A DNA stretch of 64,000 nt. It comes from Forficula auricularia (lineage: Eukaryota; Arthropoda; Insecta; Dermaptera; Forficulidae). The notes under the pieces were generated by a model. It had not been told where the DNA came from. It saw only the letters and a list, made by a program, of their open reading frames with translations, and made no database searches. Shown here one piece after another: positions 26,922-38,133 of the stretch; the first letter of the stretch is position 1; the number at the start of each line of letters is the position of its first letter. The stretch spans positions 897,932 to 961,931 of the forward strand of contig JALMQS010000844.1 of assembly GCA_024734495.1 (NCBI GenBank). Direction: 5' to 3'. The translations under genes and the position numbers were made by a program.

Positions 26922-28590
26922 CTAGTAATTCAATTGGAGAAACATGCAAAATATGGAGGGACTATTGTGAATTATTATATCAGGGGGATCCACCATCTAC
27001 AACAATACAATCTTTTGAAAATGAGCCTGGTATTTTAGAGTCTGAAGTATCTCATGCCATAAATTCACTGAAGAACGGCAAATCTCCCGGATCAGATCAA
27101 ATTACAGCAGAGATCTTGAAAGGTATGGGAGACATAGGAACCGCAAGAATTAGAGATATTTGTAATAGGGTATGGGATACTGGAAAATGGCCTGATGACT
27201 GGGTCCGCTCAATTTTTGTCCCATTTCATAAAAAAGGTCCCAAAAACATATGTGACAATTATAGACTAATCGCTTTAATACCTCATGCTAGTAAAGTGTT
27301 GCTTTCCATCATTCACGAAAGATTAAAGCATTATATCGTCTGGCAGATTCCACCTAATCAGACTGGTTTTGTAAAAGGAAAAGGAACCCGAGAACAAATT
27401 CTAAACATAAGACTCATAATTGAAAAAGCCAGAGAATACTATCACCCAGTTTATTTTTGCTTTGTAGACTACTGCAAAGCATTTGATAGCTTACAATGGC
27501 CAAAGCTCTGGAAGATTCTGGAAAGTATGGGCGTTCCCATACATCTAATAACATTAATAAAGAGTCTATATGAAAACAACTCCGGGGTGGTTAGGGTTGA
27601 GAACAGTCTGTCGAATGAGTTTGCTGTGGGCAAGGGGGTGCGTCAGGGGTGTATTTTGTCGCCGATTCTGTTCAACATATATGGGGAATATGTCATGCGA
27701 AGGGTCCTGGAGGGCTGGGATGGTGGCGTCTCTGTGGGAGGGATAAAAATAACTGATTTAAGATATGCGGATGATACGGCCCTACTCGCCAACTCGGAAG
27801 AAGAACTAGTTCAGCTACTTGGCAAACTTGGAAGAGTAAGCGAAGAGTTTGGACTGAAGATCAACCAAAGTAAAACCAAAATCATGATTGTCGACCGTGC
27901 TAATGACAATATGCCTAGCATCAGGAAAATCGGGGATTACAATGTGGTTGACCATTTCATATATCTCGGGTCCATGATAACCAACAAAGGCGGCTGTGAT
28001 GCTGAGATAAACAGGCGCATACAGATGGGGAGATCAGTAATGACGAAGCTAAAAAAAATATGGCAAGATAACAGCTTAACCACTAATACAAAAAAAATTT
28101 AGTCGAATCGCTGGTTTTCCCTGTCATGCTATACGCATCAGAAACATGGACAGTGAAGCAGGTCAACCGCAGAAAAATAGATGCCTTCGAGCTATGGTGT
28201 TGGAGGAGGATGCTACGAGTCCCCTGGACAGCGCGACGAACAAATATCTCGATTCTTGGTGAAGTCAGGGCTGATCAGCGGCTGTCGAGTATCGTGCTCA
28301 CAAGGGTCATGAGATATTTTGGACATCTTACCCGTGCCAATGATGGATTTGAACGAATCGTGATCCAAGGAAAAGTGGAGGGTTCACGAAGACGAGGCAG
28401 GTCACCGGCCAGATGGACCGATCAGATAGGTGTAGGTGTTGGCGCTGGTCTCCGGAAGGCTACTGTGGAGGCTCGCGATCGCTCTAGATGGAGAAGGGTG
28501 CTCCACAAAATAAAAATTGTGGGAGCATGGAGTTAATTAAGTCCACGCAACTTCTGATAAGAAGAAGGCGACTACGAAGAAGAAGAAAGG
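26922..28590 (+). pseudogene. RTE/BovB-like LINE, 5'-truncated, one frameshift
   Basis: Coding starts near 26922 without an ATG (5' truncation). Order: LKNGKSPGSDQITAEIL, FVDYCKAFDSLQW, GVRQGCILSPILFN, RYADDTALL (YADD), then YASETWTV, FELWCWRRMLRVPWTARR, GRSPARWTDQI and a stop at 28534-28536. The C-terminal block is closely like BovB as I remember it, so RTE is a firm call. A single-base deletion in the A8 run 28090-28097 moves the frame just before LVESLVFPVMLYASETW. The rest is open, so the copy is recent. The tail after the stop is GAA-rich. Confidence 0.93.
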
Positions 28591-29189
28591 GTATCAAGGA
28601 TATGCATGATTAATCTGCCCCCACGCCATTAGTATTTTGGGGATTGTAGTATAGAATAATTATATCATTTTTTCTAAATGTATTTTTGTATAAAAAATAT
28701 TTTTAAAGTCTGTTCAAAAATTTTTTAGAACCCTTAATTTTTCATAGTATTTTGGTAGTGAGTGGTATATACCGGGTGAGTTTTTTTATCATGAGACAGT
28801 CTTATAACTCAAAAACAATGCATTATATGGAAAATAGTTTCAAATAAAAGTTTATTTATATCGAGGGGGAAACTAAACTGCGCTATTGATCTTAAAACTT
28901 CATTATACACAGATTTAAGAGATTATTTTCTACTTAATAGAACTAGTTAAAATTCTTGACTTTAAAAAAGTTTATTTCTCGTGTCAATCCAGTAGATAGT
29001 TATATTGTATTACCATAATACAAATGGAGCATTTTTTTGTTGAAGACAGAATTGAAATGGTCTTAATTTATGCGGTGAATGTGGAAGAAGTGTTAAGGGT
29101 CTACCATTGAAATGAATGTCGAGCGTTTTCATGATAAGAATACACCCTCATTGTAGAGATTAAGTTAGCCGTGTTTATTGTTGTTTTGT

Positions 29190-29508
29190 TATTATTTTGC
29201 TTTGCCTATGAGGGCCAAACATTCATCCACCGTAGGCGTGACTAATCTTTCTCTTTTCACATTTTTGTTTAATCTAGTGTAATCTACACATAAGTGAATC
29301 TCATTTAAATTCTTTTTCGGTACCACTACCAAAGGAGCACACCAATCGGTAGGATTTTCAATTGGGGATATGATACCGTCTTCTCTCATTTTGGTTAGCT
29401 CTTTCTCTATTTTCTCCCTTAATGGTATAGGTATACGTCGAGGTATGGATACCGAATAAGGATTGTTTTCCTCTTTTAACTTTATTGAAAATTTCTTTTT
29501 ACACGGCT
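29190..29508 (-). pseudogene. Ty3/Gypsy reverse transcriptase fragment
   Basis: Minus strand: KLKEENNPYSVSIPRRIPIP, then ELTKMREDGIISPIENPTDW, CAPLVVVPKKN, LCVDYTRLNKNVKRE and PTVDECLALIG. This is the N-terminal part of a Ty3-type RT (up to the region before the first catalytic Asp) with no stop until the break. Protease, integrase and LTRs are absent. It is bracketed by a perfect 16-bp inverted repeat (29159-29174 and 29501-29516). Confidence 0.9.
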
Positions 29509-29512
29509 AACT

Positions 29513-31952
29513 TAATTTGCAAACTTAATAGCAAACACACTCTTCCAACACCATCCAAGAAGGATCTACACGTGGAAAATGCCAAAAGACAAGGGGAGAT
29601 TTCAAATAGATTACATATTAGTCAAACAAAGATTCAGAAATCAAGTAAAGGACTGTAAAAGCTATCCTGGGGCTGATATTTTTAGTGATCACAATCTAAT
29701 TGCGATGAAATGCCAACTAAAATTTAAAAAACTAATAAAAAAGGGAGGGTCGCGAAAAAACTGGGATATATCTAAATTAAAAAATAAGGAAACCCAAAAA
29801 CTTTTTGAAAACGTAATGAATAAGAAACTGGAAGAAAAAACACCCACAAATAACAAAGAAGAAGAAATCGAACAAGAATGGAATGCTATGAAATCAAGCC
29901 TGACTGAAACAGCCAACGAAGTCCTTAAATCAAAGAAAAACGAAATTAAAAAGCCATGGATAACAGACGAAATACTGCAACTGTTTGACGAACGAAGAAA
30001 ATTTAAGAACAGAAAAGACGAAGAAGGGAAAGAAACATATAAAAAATTAAGATGGAAAGTTATAAGAGAATGTAGAAAAGCAAAAGAAAAAATGATTCAA
30101 GAAAAATGTAAAGAAGTCAACGAAAATCTAGTATTGGGAAAAGTTGATGTAGCCTATAGGGCAATAAAAAGAAATTTCCAAGAAGACAAGCCAAAAAGCA
30201 AGAACATAAGAGATAAAGGAGGCCACATTATTCTAAACGAAAACGAACAGGCAAATAGATGGAAGGAACACCTAGAAGAACTCTATGGAGAAGAAAAAAC
30301 AATGAACCCAATAGAAGAAGAAGAATCTGTGGACGAAAACGAATTAGGAGACCCCATACTCAGGTCAGAATTCGAGACAGCTTTGAAGGAACTAAAAAAT
30401 AATAGAGCACCCGGAATAGACAATATACAAGCTGAAATCCTAAAGAACTCTGGGGAAAAGGCACTTGACAAACTCTTTGAACTAATTAGCAAAATCTATA
30501 AATTGGGAATCATCCCAAAAGATTTCCAAAAAACAAAATAGTCACACTTCCCAAAAAGACAGGCGCGGATAAATGTGAAAATTTCAGGACCATTAGCCTA
30601 ACCTCACATGCCTCCAAAATCCTAACCAAAATAATCCAGAGAAGAATAGAACAAAGAGTTGAAGAAAATCTGGGGGAAGACCAGTTCGGCTTTAGAAGAA
30701 ACAGAGGCACCCGAGAAGCAATTCTCTCTCTTAGACTAATAATAGAAAGGGCTTTTATCAGGGAAGAATCTGTCTACATCGGATTCATAGACCTAGAAAA
30801 AGCATTCGATAACGTCAATTGGGAAATTATGTTTAAAATATTAAAACAGGCGGGAATAAAATTCAGAGAGAAGACTAATCTACAATCTATATCAAAACCA
30901 GACGGCAATTATAAATATTGGTGATGAACAAAGAGAAGCCAAAATAAAAAAGGTGTAAGACAAGGATGTGTGCTGTCACCCATGATTTTCAACTTATACA
31001 TAGAAGAAGCGATTAAAGAATTCAAAGACAAAATTGATACAGGTATAGAAATCCAAGGTCAAAAGATCGCTATGTTAAGATTTGCCGATGACATTGCCCT
31101 TCTAGGAAGCAATAAAAAAGAATTAGAGGACGCCTTGAATGGAATTAACCAAATCCTAATAGAAGAAATCAAAATGAAAATAAACAAGAATAAAACCAAG
31201 GTCCTAGTATGTACAAAAAAAGAACAAACGAGACAGGAATGCATCAAAATTAACCAAGAAAACCTAGAAGGAGTTAAGGAATTCCGCTACCTAGGAAGTA
31301 AAATAACATGGGATGGGAGGAGCGAAAACGAAATTAAATCAAGAATTGCCCAAGCAAAAATGGGGTTTAATTCAAAACAAAAACTACTATGCTCCTCCTC
31401 AATCAGCTTAGCAAACAGGAAGTTGCTATTGAAGACATATGTATGGAGCATAGCCATGTACGGGTGTGAAACCTGGACAATTAGAGAAGCGGAGAGAAAG
31501 AGATTAGAGGCTTTCGAAATGTGGTGCTACAGAAGAATGACGAATATCAAATGGATGGATAAAATTACAAATGAAGAAGTTCTTGGAAGAATCGGAGAAA
31601 GAAGAACCTTGTGGAAGAGTCTGAAGAAGAGAAGAGGTCAGATGATGGGGCACACACTGAGACATGGGGGACTGCTTAGGGATATCTTGGAGGGGGAGGT
31701 GGGAAAGAAAAGGGGAAGGGGAAGAACCAGATTAGAATATTTCAACCAAATAATTGGGGATATGGGATGCCAGACATTTAGAGAGGTTAAACAGCTGGCG
31801 GGGGACAGAGTCGAGTGGAGACGGATTGTTGCATCAAACCAGTCTTAGGACTGTATACTCAATGATGATGAACTTAATTTACTCTACACTCATAACCTTC
31901 ATTTTGTTGTGTTGTATAATCTGTTTAAAAAAAAAACAAAAAAAAAACAGGA
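29513..31952 (+). pseudogene. RTE LINE (endonuclease C-term plus RT), two breaks
   Basis: It starts inside the endonuclease: ANTLFQHHPRRIYTWKM, QIDYILVKQRFRNQV and SDHNLIAMK, close to BovB/RTE. RT: LKNNRAPGIDNIQAEIL, then CENFRTISLTSHASKI, FIDLEKAFDNVNW, GVRQGCVLSPMIFN, RFADDIALL (FADD), YGCETWTI, FEMWCYRRM, ending WRRIVASNQS-stop at 31846-31848. Frame breaks lie at about 30538 and between about 30880 and 30960. A 3' A-rich tail ends near 31952. It is inserted in LT-1. Confidence 0.92.
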
Positions 31953-32594
31953 AATAAAGTAAAGGCTACGAAGAAACTGAAACAGACCAAAATAATGAAA
32001 TTGGAACTGGAATTCATCCAGAAGACTTGCGATAACACTCTGAAATGTCTCAGAACAGTGTGAAAAATTATTTAATAATTAATTATTTAATCATTATTAT
32101 TTGATAATTAAGTTAAATAATTGTTAAAAATAATTATTAAGAATTTTTTTTGAGATCTAATTGATTCATGTATTTTATTTATAAAAAAATAGTTCTTATG
32201 AAAGTTGTTCAGTTTTTTTGTAGATTAAGTAGACGTATAGAAAAATATAGGGTTATATTTAAAAAAACAGAACTTGACATTGAAATACTTTTGAAAGCTT
32301 GTCTTAGGTCGGCAAACACTAGCATAGTTTATAAATATTCCCCCTAATATAAATAAACCTTTATTTGAAACTTTTTTCATATAATGCACTGTTTTTTGAG
32401 TTATAAGACTGTGTTAAGATAAAAAACTCACCCGGTATATAAAAAAATCGTTTTTAATTTTTTTCATAATGTTCCACTGCTTCAAAAAAATTGAAAAAAT
32501 TCCTGAGTATAAAGGAGTAAAAAAGGCATTTTCGGACAATATTTGGTGATGGAGACTTTTAAAAAACGCAGTAAAAAATGATTTATTATTATTT

Positions 32595-32935
32595 CTTTTC
32601 TTAAAAATTGGCTTTCCATCTTTAAATAAATGGGCAAGCAGAAAAGTAAAAAGTAAAATAATTTCTGACTCCAAAAATTGAATTCAAAAAATTACCCAAA
32701 CCAAATATTATAAAATCCTGTTGGGTGGTAATCTATAATACTAAAAATTAAATTACCATAAAAAATAACGAATAATTTTTCTTTAATATTTGAAAGGTTT
32801 AGCTAATGATAATTTTATTTTTAGTAGATTACAGCATTTTATTTAGTTTGGGTAATTTTTGAATTTAATTTTTGGAGTCAGAAATTATTTCACTTTTAAC
32901 TTTTCTTAAGTTGCCCAACCCATTTAAAGTGTTCT
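32595..32935. repeat. Palindromic repeat
   Basis: The arms share TTGGCTTTCCATCTTTAAAT-like and ATAATTTCTGACTCCAAAAA in inverted orientation, centred near 32770. A half copy lies at 38865-38955. Bases 32940-34180 are AT-rich with no gene. Confidence 0.65.
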
Positions 32936-34317
32936 TTTTATGCCTTTTACTTCGCAAGTATTGGGAAAAAATTGCCATTTGTTAATTTTTAATTTTACTA
33001 TTGAAAAAAAAAATTAAATCGAAAAAATAGGTTTTTTCAAATAACTCAAAAACTGCTCAAGATTAAGAGCTGAAAATTTAAATGAATTATTTTTATTTGG
33101 TACCAAAAACCATCCCCAAAGTGCTAATAAAAATCACCGCGGGAGCAGATTTACCATTCATATCCGGCTATAACCCTTTAAAAAAGCGTTCTGAGTCTTA
33201 ATAAAGCCTTAACTTTTCCCTCCATTTAAATAATACAAAAAAAATCACTTTAAAATTTTATTTTTTTATTATATACCTACGTATTTCTTAAATAAAAAGA
33301 ATTTTAATTGATATACCACTTATATGTATTTATTTATTTTTTAATCTAAAGAATAGGCCTTGAAATTTCATACGACCATAAAAATTATAATATTAAAAAA
33401 AAATTGTCTATTTATTTCAGTAATCACTGTATTTAAAATTTATTTATTTATAATTGCATTTTTATTTATTTTTATTTTTTTTTTTTAAGCCAGAATGAAC
33501 ATCAAACTTACTTACATGACATTTAAGAAATTACTCAAATGAAATAAAAAAATTATCATCGATTCTTTTATTATTTTTTCTACTGATGAAACATTTTTCT
33601 TATAATATAAATTGTTATTTTATTATAGAAGTATTGTAAGTGTGCTTTATTAAAATTTTTCACAATGTGGTGGGTGTGAAAAAGAAAAAATGATGATAAT
33701 AATGAGAAGATGATTCATTTTATTATGACGATTACATAATCGTTTTTTGAATACTTTCTACTTTTTTGAATTGGAATCAAAATTTTTTTTATTACGGGCT
33801 AATATAAAGTTGCATTATTTGTTAAGCAGGTCATGGATGGGATCATCGAGTTCCATTCTAAAAAGTAAAAGGGGTGAAAAAAAGAACCCTTGGATTATTC
33901 ACGGATATTAAATTAGATAGGATGAGCAGAAGGTAGATTTCGAAAAGCCGTGTTAATTTCTGGAGACTTGAATGCATTTTAATTAGACATAACATAATTT
34001 CGATTAAATTATTGTAATTCAATCTTGCTATCAGTCTATCCTATATATTTACAACGGTTGTTATTCAACGACTTCTTAATCAACATATACAGGGATTTTA
34101 AGTGAGTTTACTTGGCAAGATAAGCGTATATTAGGCTTTTTATAAACAAATTAGGTACAATTCCTTTTTATGCGGAAATAAGGTGAAATAAAAAGTTCTG
34201 AGCCTTTTCCGTTAGATAGTTTTAATGAGCCATATCTCACAATGTATAAGTCGCAACTGGTCATTCTTTTTTGCGATTTAAATGTGACATGACGCTTTAA
34301 AAAAAGTTCTTTGACAG

Positions 34318-34348
<31 letters not shown>

Positions 34349-34439
34349 ATAATGATGAGAGAAGGAGTTACACCAAAAAAGGTGCAACCCCTAAAGGCCT
34401 GGGTTGGCCCCTCCATCGTGAAAAGAAGAAGAAAGAATT

Positions 34440-36086
34440 TTATGGGTTGGGCGGGGGTCGAAGGTATCTGTGGATACGGGTCTTAAATAGCTGAAGGTTA
34501 TAGGTCGCGGGAAAGATGGTGGCAGGGAGCGAGTTCCAGTCTCTGGAGGTCAAAGGGATAAAAGAGTTGGCGAAAGCGCTTGTTCGAATTTTATCCAATT
34601 TGACAGCGAAGGGGTGCTGAGCGTTAGAAAACCGCGTGTTTCGCGTAAAGAGGGCATTAGGGGGGATAATTGATTTCAGCTCGACTGAACAGACACCGTG
34701 ATAGTATCTGTAGTACAGGGAAAGGGCAGAAACGGTTCTTCGGTGAGCCAGGGAGTCGAGTGAGTTGGTTAGAGCCGGTTCTCCTATTAGTTTAATTGCT
34801 CGCTTCTGAATTGCATCCAGTGTGGCAAGAGAATGCTTGGAGGCACCCCTCCACAGATGAGAGCCATATTCGAGACAGGGACGAATTTGAGCCTTATACA
34901 GCATAAGGAGTTGACTGGGAGTATAACAGCGTCTAGACCTAAATAGGAGACCAAGCTTGCGCGCTGCAGCTTTAGCAGTGGTTGAGATATGGTCATTCCA
35001 TGAAAGGTCAGACCCTAGAGTTACGCCTAGCATTGAAATTTTATCCCTGAATTCTAGTGAGTTTGAGTCGAATGATATATTTGGGAGGTTTCTGTCGACG
35101 CGCCTAGAAATAAGGCAACACTGAGTTTTCCCTGCATTGAAGTTAACTAAGTTTTGGGATCCCCAGTTTTTAAGTTTGCATAAGTCTAAATTAATTGAAG
35201 AGGCAATGTCTGCACGGTTTTTATGCGATGCAGGGGCGTTATGTAGGGTGCTGTCATCTGCGTAACAATGTACCGGATTGGAGGGCAAGTTTAGAAGGTC
35301 GTTGATATAGATAAGAAAAAGCGTAGGGGAGATAACCGATCCCTGAGGAACTCCAGCGTTGGTGTGGAAGGGGGAAGATGATATTCCATCGATGACAACC
35401 TTAATACTACGGTCTGAAAGAAAACTTTCGAGCAACTTACAGAGTTTCGGTGCAAGGCCGACGGAGGTCAATTTGGCAAGAAGATTTTTGTGCCAGACCA
35501 TATCGAAGGCTTTTGAAATGTCTAAAGCTACCGCGAGGGTCTCATTCCCGGCCTCCAAGGTTTTGTTCCAGATATGAGTTACATATGCTAGGATGTCACC
35601 TGTCGACCGGGATTGCCTGAAGCCGTATTGCCTATCGTGGATAAATTTATTTGACTCTAAGTGTCGTAGAACTTGCTCGTTGATGGCCTTTTCCATAATT
35701 TTGGATAAGACAGAAGTGATTGCTATGGGTCGATAGTTTTTTATGTTGGAAGAATCGCCTTTTTTCTTAATTGGTTGGATTCTGGCTAGTTTCCAGGCTT
35801 CCGGAAATATTCCAGAGTTATAGGAGAGATTGTATAATTTGGATAGTATAGGAGCAAGTTCAGGGGCACATTTTTTAATGAGAATGGCAGGGATATCGTC
35901 GGGGCCAGCAGAAGATTTGTTCTTTAGATTCTGGATGATCTTTAGAATTGCTGGTATCCTGAAAACAGTATCTGACATTATATTAGTACTGGGGGGGTAT
36001 GTGGGTGGTTCAAGCCCTTTGTCGTCCAGGTTTGAGTTGGACGCGAAATATGAGGCAAAAAGCTTCGGCTTTGTCGGGGGCGTCAA
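34440..36086 (-). CDS. LINE reverse transcriptase domain
   Basis: RT motifs: NLKNKSSAGPDDIPAILI, KNYRPIAITSVLSKIME, RQYGFRQSRSTGDIL, ALDISKAFDMVWH (first catalytic Asp), NAGVPQGSVISPTLF, HCYADDSTLH (YADD), then ISMLGVTLGSDLSWNDH and the C-terminal SRDWNSLPATIF and RIHRYLRPPPNP. The pattern suits the CR1/Kiri/Crack group; Jockey is less likely. It is open for 548 codons. The visible start ATG is out of frame with the true junction; real coding enters from the endonuclease at about 36057. Confidence 0.95.
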   Translation of the reverse strand: MTPPTKPKLFASYFASNSNLDDKGLEPPTYPPSTNIMSDTVFRIPAILKIIQNLKNKSSAGPDDIPAILIKKCAPELAPILSKLYNLSYNSGIFPEAWKLARIQPIKKKGDSSNIKNYRPIAITSVLSKIMEKAINEQVLRHLESNKFIHDRQYGFRQSRSTGDILAYVTHIWNKTLEAGNETLAVALDISKAFDMVWHKNLLAKLTSVGLAPKLCKLLESFLSDRSIKVVIDGISSSPFHTNAGVPQGSVISPTLFLIYINDLLNLPSNPVHCYADDSTLHNAPASHKNRADIASSINLDLCKLKNWGSQNLVNFNAGKTQCCLISRRVDRNLPNISFDSNSLEFRDKISMLGVTLGSDLSWNDHISTTAKAAARKLGLLFRSRRCYTPSQLLMLYKAQIRPCLEYGSHLWRGASKHSLATLDAIQKRAIKLIGEPALTNSLDSLAHRRTVSALSLYYRYYHGVCSVELKSIIPPNALFTRNTRFSNAQHPFAVKLDKIRTSAFANSFIPLTSRDWNSLPATIFPATYNLQLFKTRIHRYLRPPPNP

Positions 36087-37290
36087 TGGCTATCGAGTTG
36101 TCGGAGAGATTGAGAGGTGGAAATGATGAGTTTGTAAAATTTCTTTTTACATACTTATCAAGGGACCAGAATTGGTTTGAATTGCTGGGGCAAGCTGCTA
36201 GCCTGTCAGCTTTTTTCTGAATGAAGGACTTCATCGCATTATCGATTGTTTTTTTACAGTGGGCGCGGGCTTTAGTGAGGAGAACGCGATTATCCTCTGA
36301 TGGTGTCGAAGACCAATTATAGAAAGCATGATTTTTTTGTTTAACTGCTTCGGAGCAAGACTTATTGAACCAGGGCTTGGAGTCCTGTTTTCCAATTACC
36401 CGTTTGAAAGGGACATATAACTCAATGCCCATTTGAATCACTTCCGAGAATGCAGAGGCACATTCGGTGGCATTTTTGTTTCTGAAGCAGTAATCATTCC
36501 ATGGGAAAGAGCTGAAGAAGTTACGCATTTCATCCCAGTTGGCTTTAAGAAAAAGCCTTATTTCTCTGGGCTTTGGGCAGGGTAGAGCGGGTTTTACTAA
36601 GTTGATATGTGATTTTATTTTAATTAAGTTGTGGTCTGAGTTACCTAGAGGTGCAGAGATAATAAAAGAGAATTGAGAAGGGGCAGATGACAGAAAGAGG
36701 TCGAGTAGATATGGGGTGTCGTTTGTGTTGTCCGGAATCCTAGTGGGGCGATCTATAATTTGGGTTAAATCATATGAAGTTGCAAATATGTGAGCAGCGT
36801 TGCCTTCAGGGGTGTTGGACCTGGAGAATGTCAACCAGTCCTTATTGTGTACATTGAAGTCACCTAGGAAAGAGACTTCAGAATTTGGAAAACGTGAAAG
36901 AATTACATTCACACAATTGCCGAGATAGTCGAAAAATTCTTTAAATTTTTTATCATTAGGAGATCTATAGATTGTACAGAGAATTCTACTTGAGGTCTTA
37001 GTATTAATTTTAAGCCATAATGCGTCGTAAGCTTTTTTTTCTAAAAATCCAAGTCGTTCGCAGGGGATGTTATCGCGAACGTAGCAACAGACGCCGTTAT
37101 ACCTGCGGAATTTGGGGTGTAGAATATATTTTCCGAATTTGAGATCTGGAGTATCGGATTTGTTTGTGTCAATTTGGGTTTCAGTGAGGGCCAAAATGGA
37201 GGGTCTTTCGTCTTCGAGATGCTGGAAAACGGAAGTTTTATTGCTAAAGAGACCGCGAATATTGGAATAGTGGATGCTCAACGTAGACAT
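36010..37290 (-). CDS. LINE endonuclease domain (APE type)
   Basis: It starts MSTLSIHYSNIRGLFSNK. Motifs in order are ILALTETQID (catalytic Glu), AYDALWLKIN, TIYRSPND, FLGDFNVHN, LLDLFLSS and GNSDHNLIKI (catalytic SDH). These form an AP-endonuclease fold that nicks target DNA. After AIDAPDKAEAF an extra A in the run 36057-36061 shifts the frame; reading four instead of five leads directly into ASYFASNSNLDDKG of the RT. One indel separates this copy from an intact protein of about 950 residues. Confidence 0.93.
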   Translation of the reverse strand: MSTLSIHYSNIRGLFSNKTSVFQHLEDERPSILALTETQIDTNKSDTPDLKFGKYILHPKFRRYNGVCCYVRDNIPCERLGFLEKKAYDALWLKINTKTSSRILCTIYRSPNDKKFKEFFDYLGNCVNVILSRFPNSEVSFLGDFNVHNKDWLTFSRSNTPEGNAAHIFATSYDLTQIIDRPTRIPDNTNDTPYLLDLFLSSAPSQFSFIISAPLGNSDHNLIKIKSHINLVKPALPCPKPREIRLFLKANWDEMRNFFSSFPWNDYCFRNKNATECASAFSEVIQMGIELYVPFKRVIGKQDSKPWFNKSCSEAVKQKNHAFYNWSSTPSEDNRVLLTKARAHCKKTIDNAMKSFIQKKADRLAACPSNSNQFWSLDKYVKRNFTNSSFPPLNLSDNSIAIDAPDKAEAFCLIFRVQLKPGRQRA

Positions 37291-37859
37291 GATGTAGAAT
37301 GAGCGAGGGGGTGTAAATTATTGAATAGAAAGAAAGAAAGAAAGAAATCGGAATCACAAGTCTGATCTCAGAAAGATAGATGAAATCTGGTTACTGAGTT
37401 TTAATAGCTGAGCACTGGTGAATTGTCGCCGAGCGATAGTTGGTTTAAAATTATCTACCACTTAAGTTTTGTGGTTAGTGAAGCCAGTTGTGTGTTAGAG
37501 CGTTCCAAAATGGAGGTAAAAAAAGTTTCTGCTCCGAGAACTTGGATGGGAGGTTATATTGCACCCGCCGTATAGCCCAGACCTGGCACCTAGCAATTAT
37601 CACCTTTTAAAGCATTTGCAAAATCTTCTTGATCGTAAAAAACTGGCCTCAAGAGAGGCTTGTGAAAATGAGCTGGTCAAGTTTTTCACCAATAGGGACG
37701 AGGACTTCTTCAATCGCAGAATTATGCCATTGCCTTCAAAAAGGACAAAAGTTATCGAGCAAAACGGTGCATATTTGATCTAAATCGGAAAATTCTAACT
37801 TGGTTAATTTTATCTTCGAAATAAAGAGAAAAAGGCTCAGAACTTTTTACTTAACATAT

Positions 37860-38133
37860 TATTTAATTTTGGCCGACTACCATGGCTTTACTGGTTTTGG
37901 TATACTACAAGAACATTGTCAAGGCTCAGGCCACAACATAAGAAACAATAGCAGTACATAAGAGTCAGATTTTAAAAGTATATTAATTTTATTTTTTTAT
38001 TCAACCTTTTTAATATATTTTAAGTGGCCGGCCACAAAAAACGTAACACTTGACTTCCTGAGTATAAAGGAGTATAAAAGGCATTTTCTGACAATATTTG
38101 GTAATGGAGACTTTTCAAAAACGTAATCAAAAT
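37860..38133. other. Short AT-rich stretch
   Basis: No gene; a piece near 38060-38120 (GAGTATAAAGGAGTATAAAA) is shared with 32505-32560. Confidence 0.5.

Larger units (their letters stand above)
28766..32441. mobile_element. Long-TIR DNA transposon LT-1, split by retroelements
   Basis: The left part (28766-29158) and right part (31955-32441) carry the inverted ends CCGGGTGAGTTTTTT with flanking TATA. The left part keeps a transposase start (29024 on: MEHFFVEDRIEMVLIYAV), like the helix-turn-helix N-terminus of insect DNA-transposon proteins. The right part keeps a C-terminus LELEFIQKTCDNTLKCLRTV-stop (ending near 32060). Everything between has been replaced by a Ty3 scrap and an RTE LINE. 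Confidence 0.75.
34318..37463 (-). mobile_element. CR1-superfamily LINE, nearly full-length ORF2
   Basis: Minus strand; 28-nt T run at 34318-34345 is the poly(A) tail. The 5' end lies near 37463. It encodes an endonuclease (37290-36060) joined to a reverse transcriptase (to 34440). No separate ORF1 is seen. It sits in a mariner: the host sequence CAGTTTTGTG resumes at about 37465, and a target duplication of AGTTTT is possible but masked by the T run. Confidence 0.92.
34182..37858 (+). pseudogene. mariner remnant carrying a LINE insertion
   Basis: The left end is AGGTGAAATAAAAAGTTCTG and the right end complementary GGCTCAGAACTTTTTACTTA. The flanks match the mariner at 12554-13800 in reverse. 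The LINE at 34318-37463 separates the 5' UTR. The transposase starts ATGGAGG at 37511 and then jumps by internal deletion to the C-terminal third: LRELGWEVILHPPYSPDLAP, SREACENELVKFFTNRDED, to stop 37781-37783. The last catalytic Asp (SPDLAP) is present but the first two are deleted. Confidence 0.9.
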
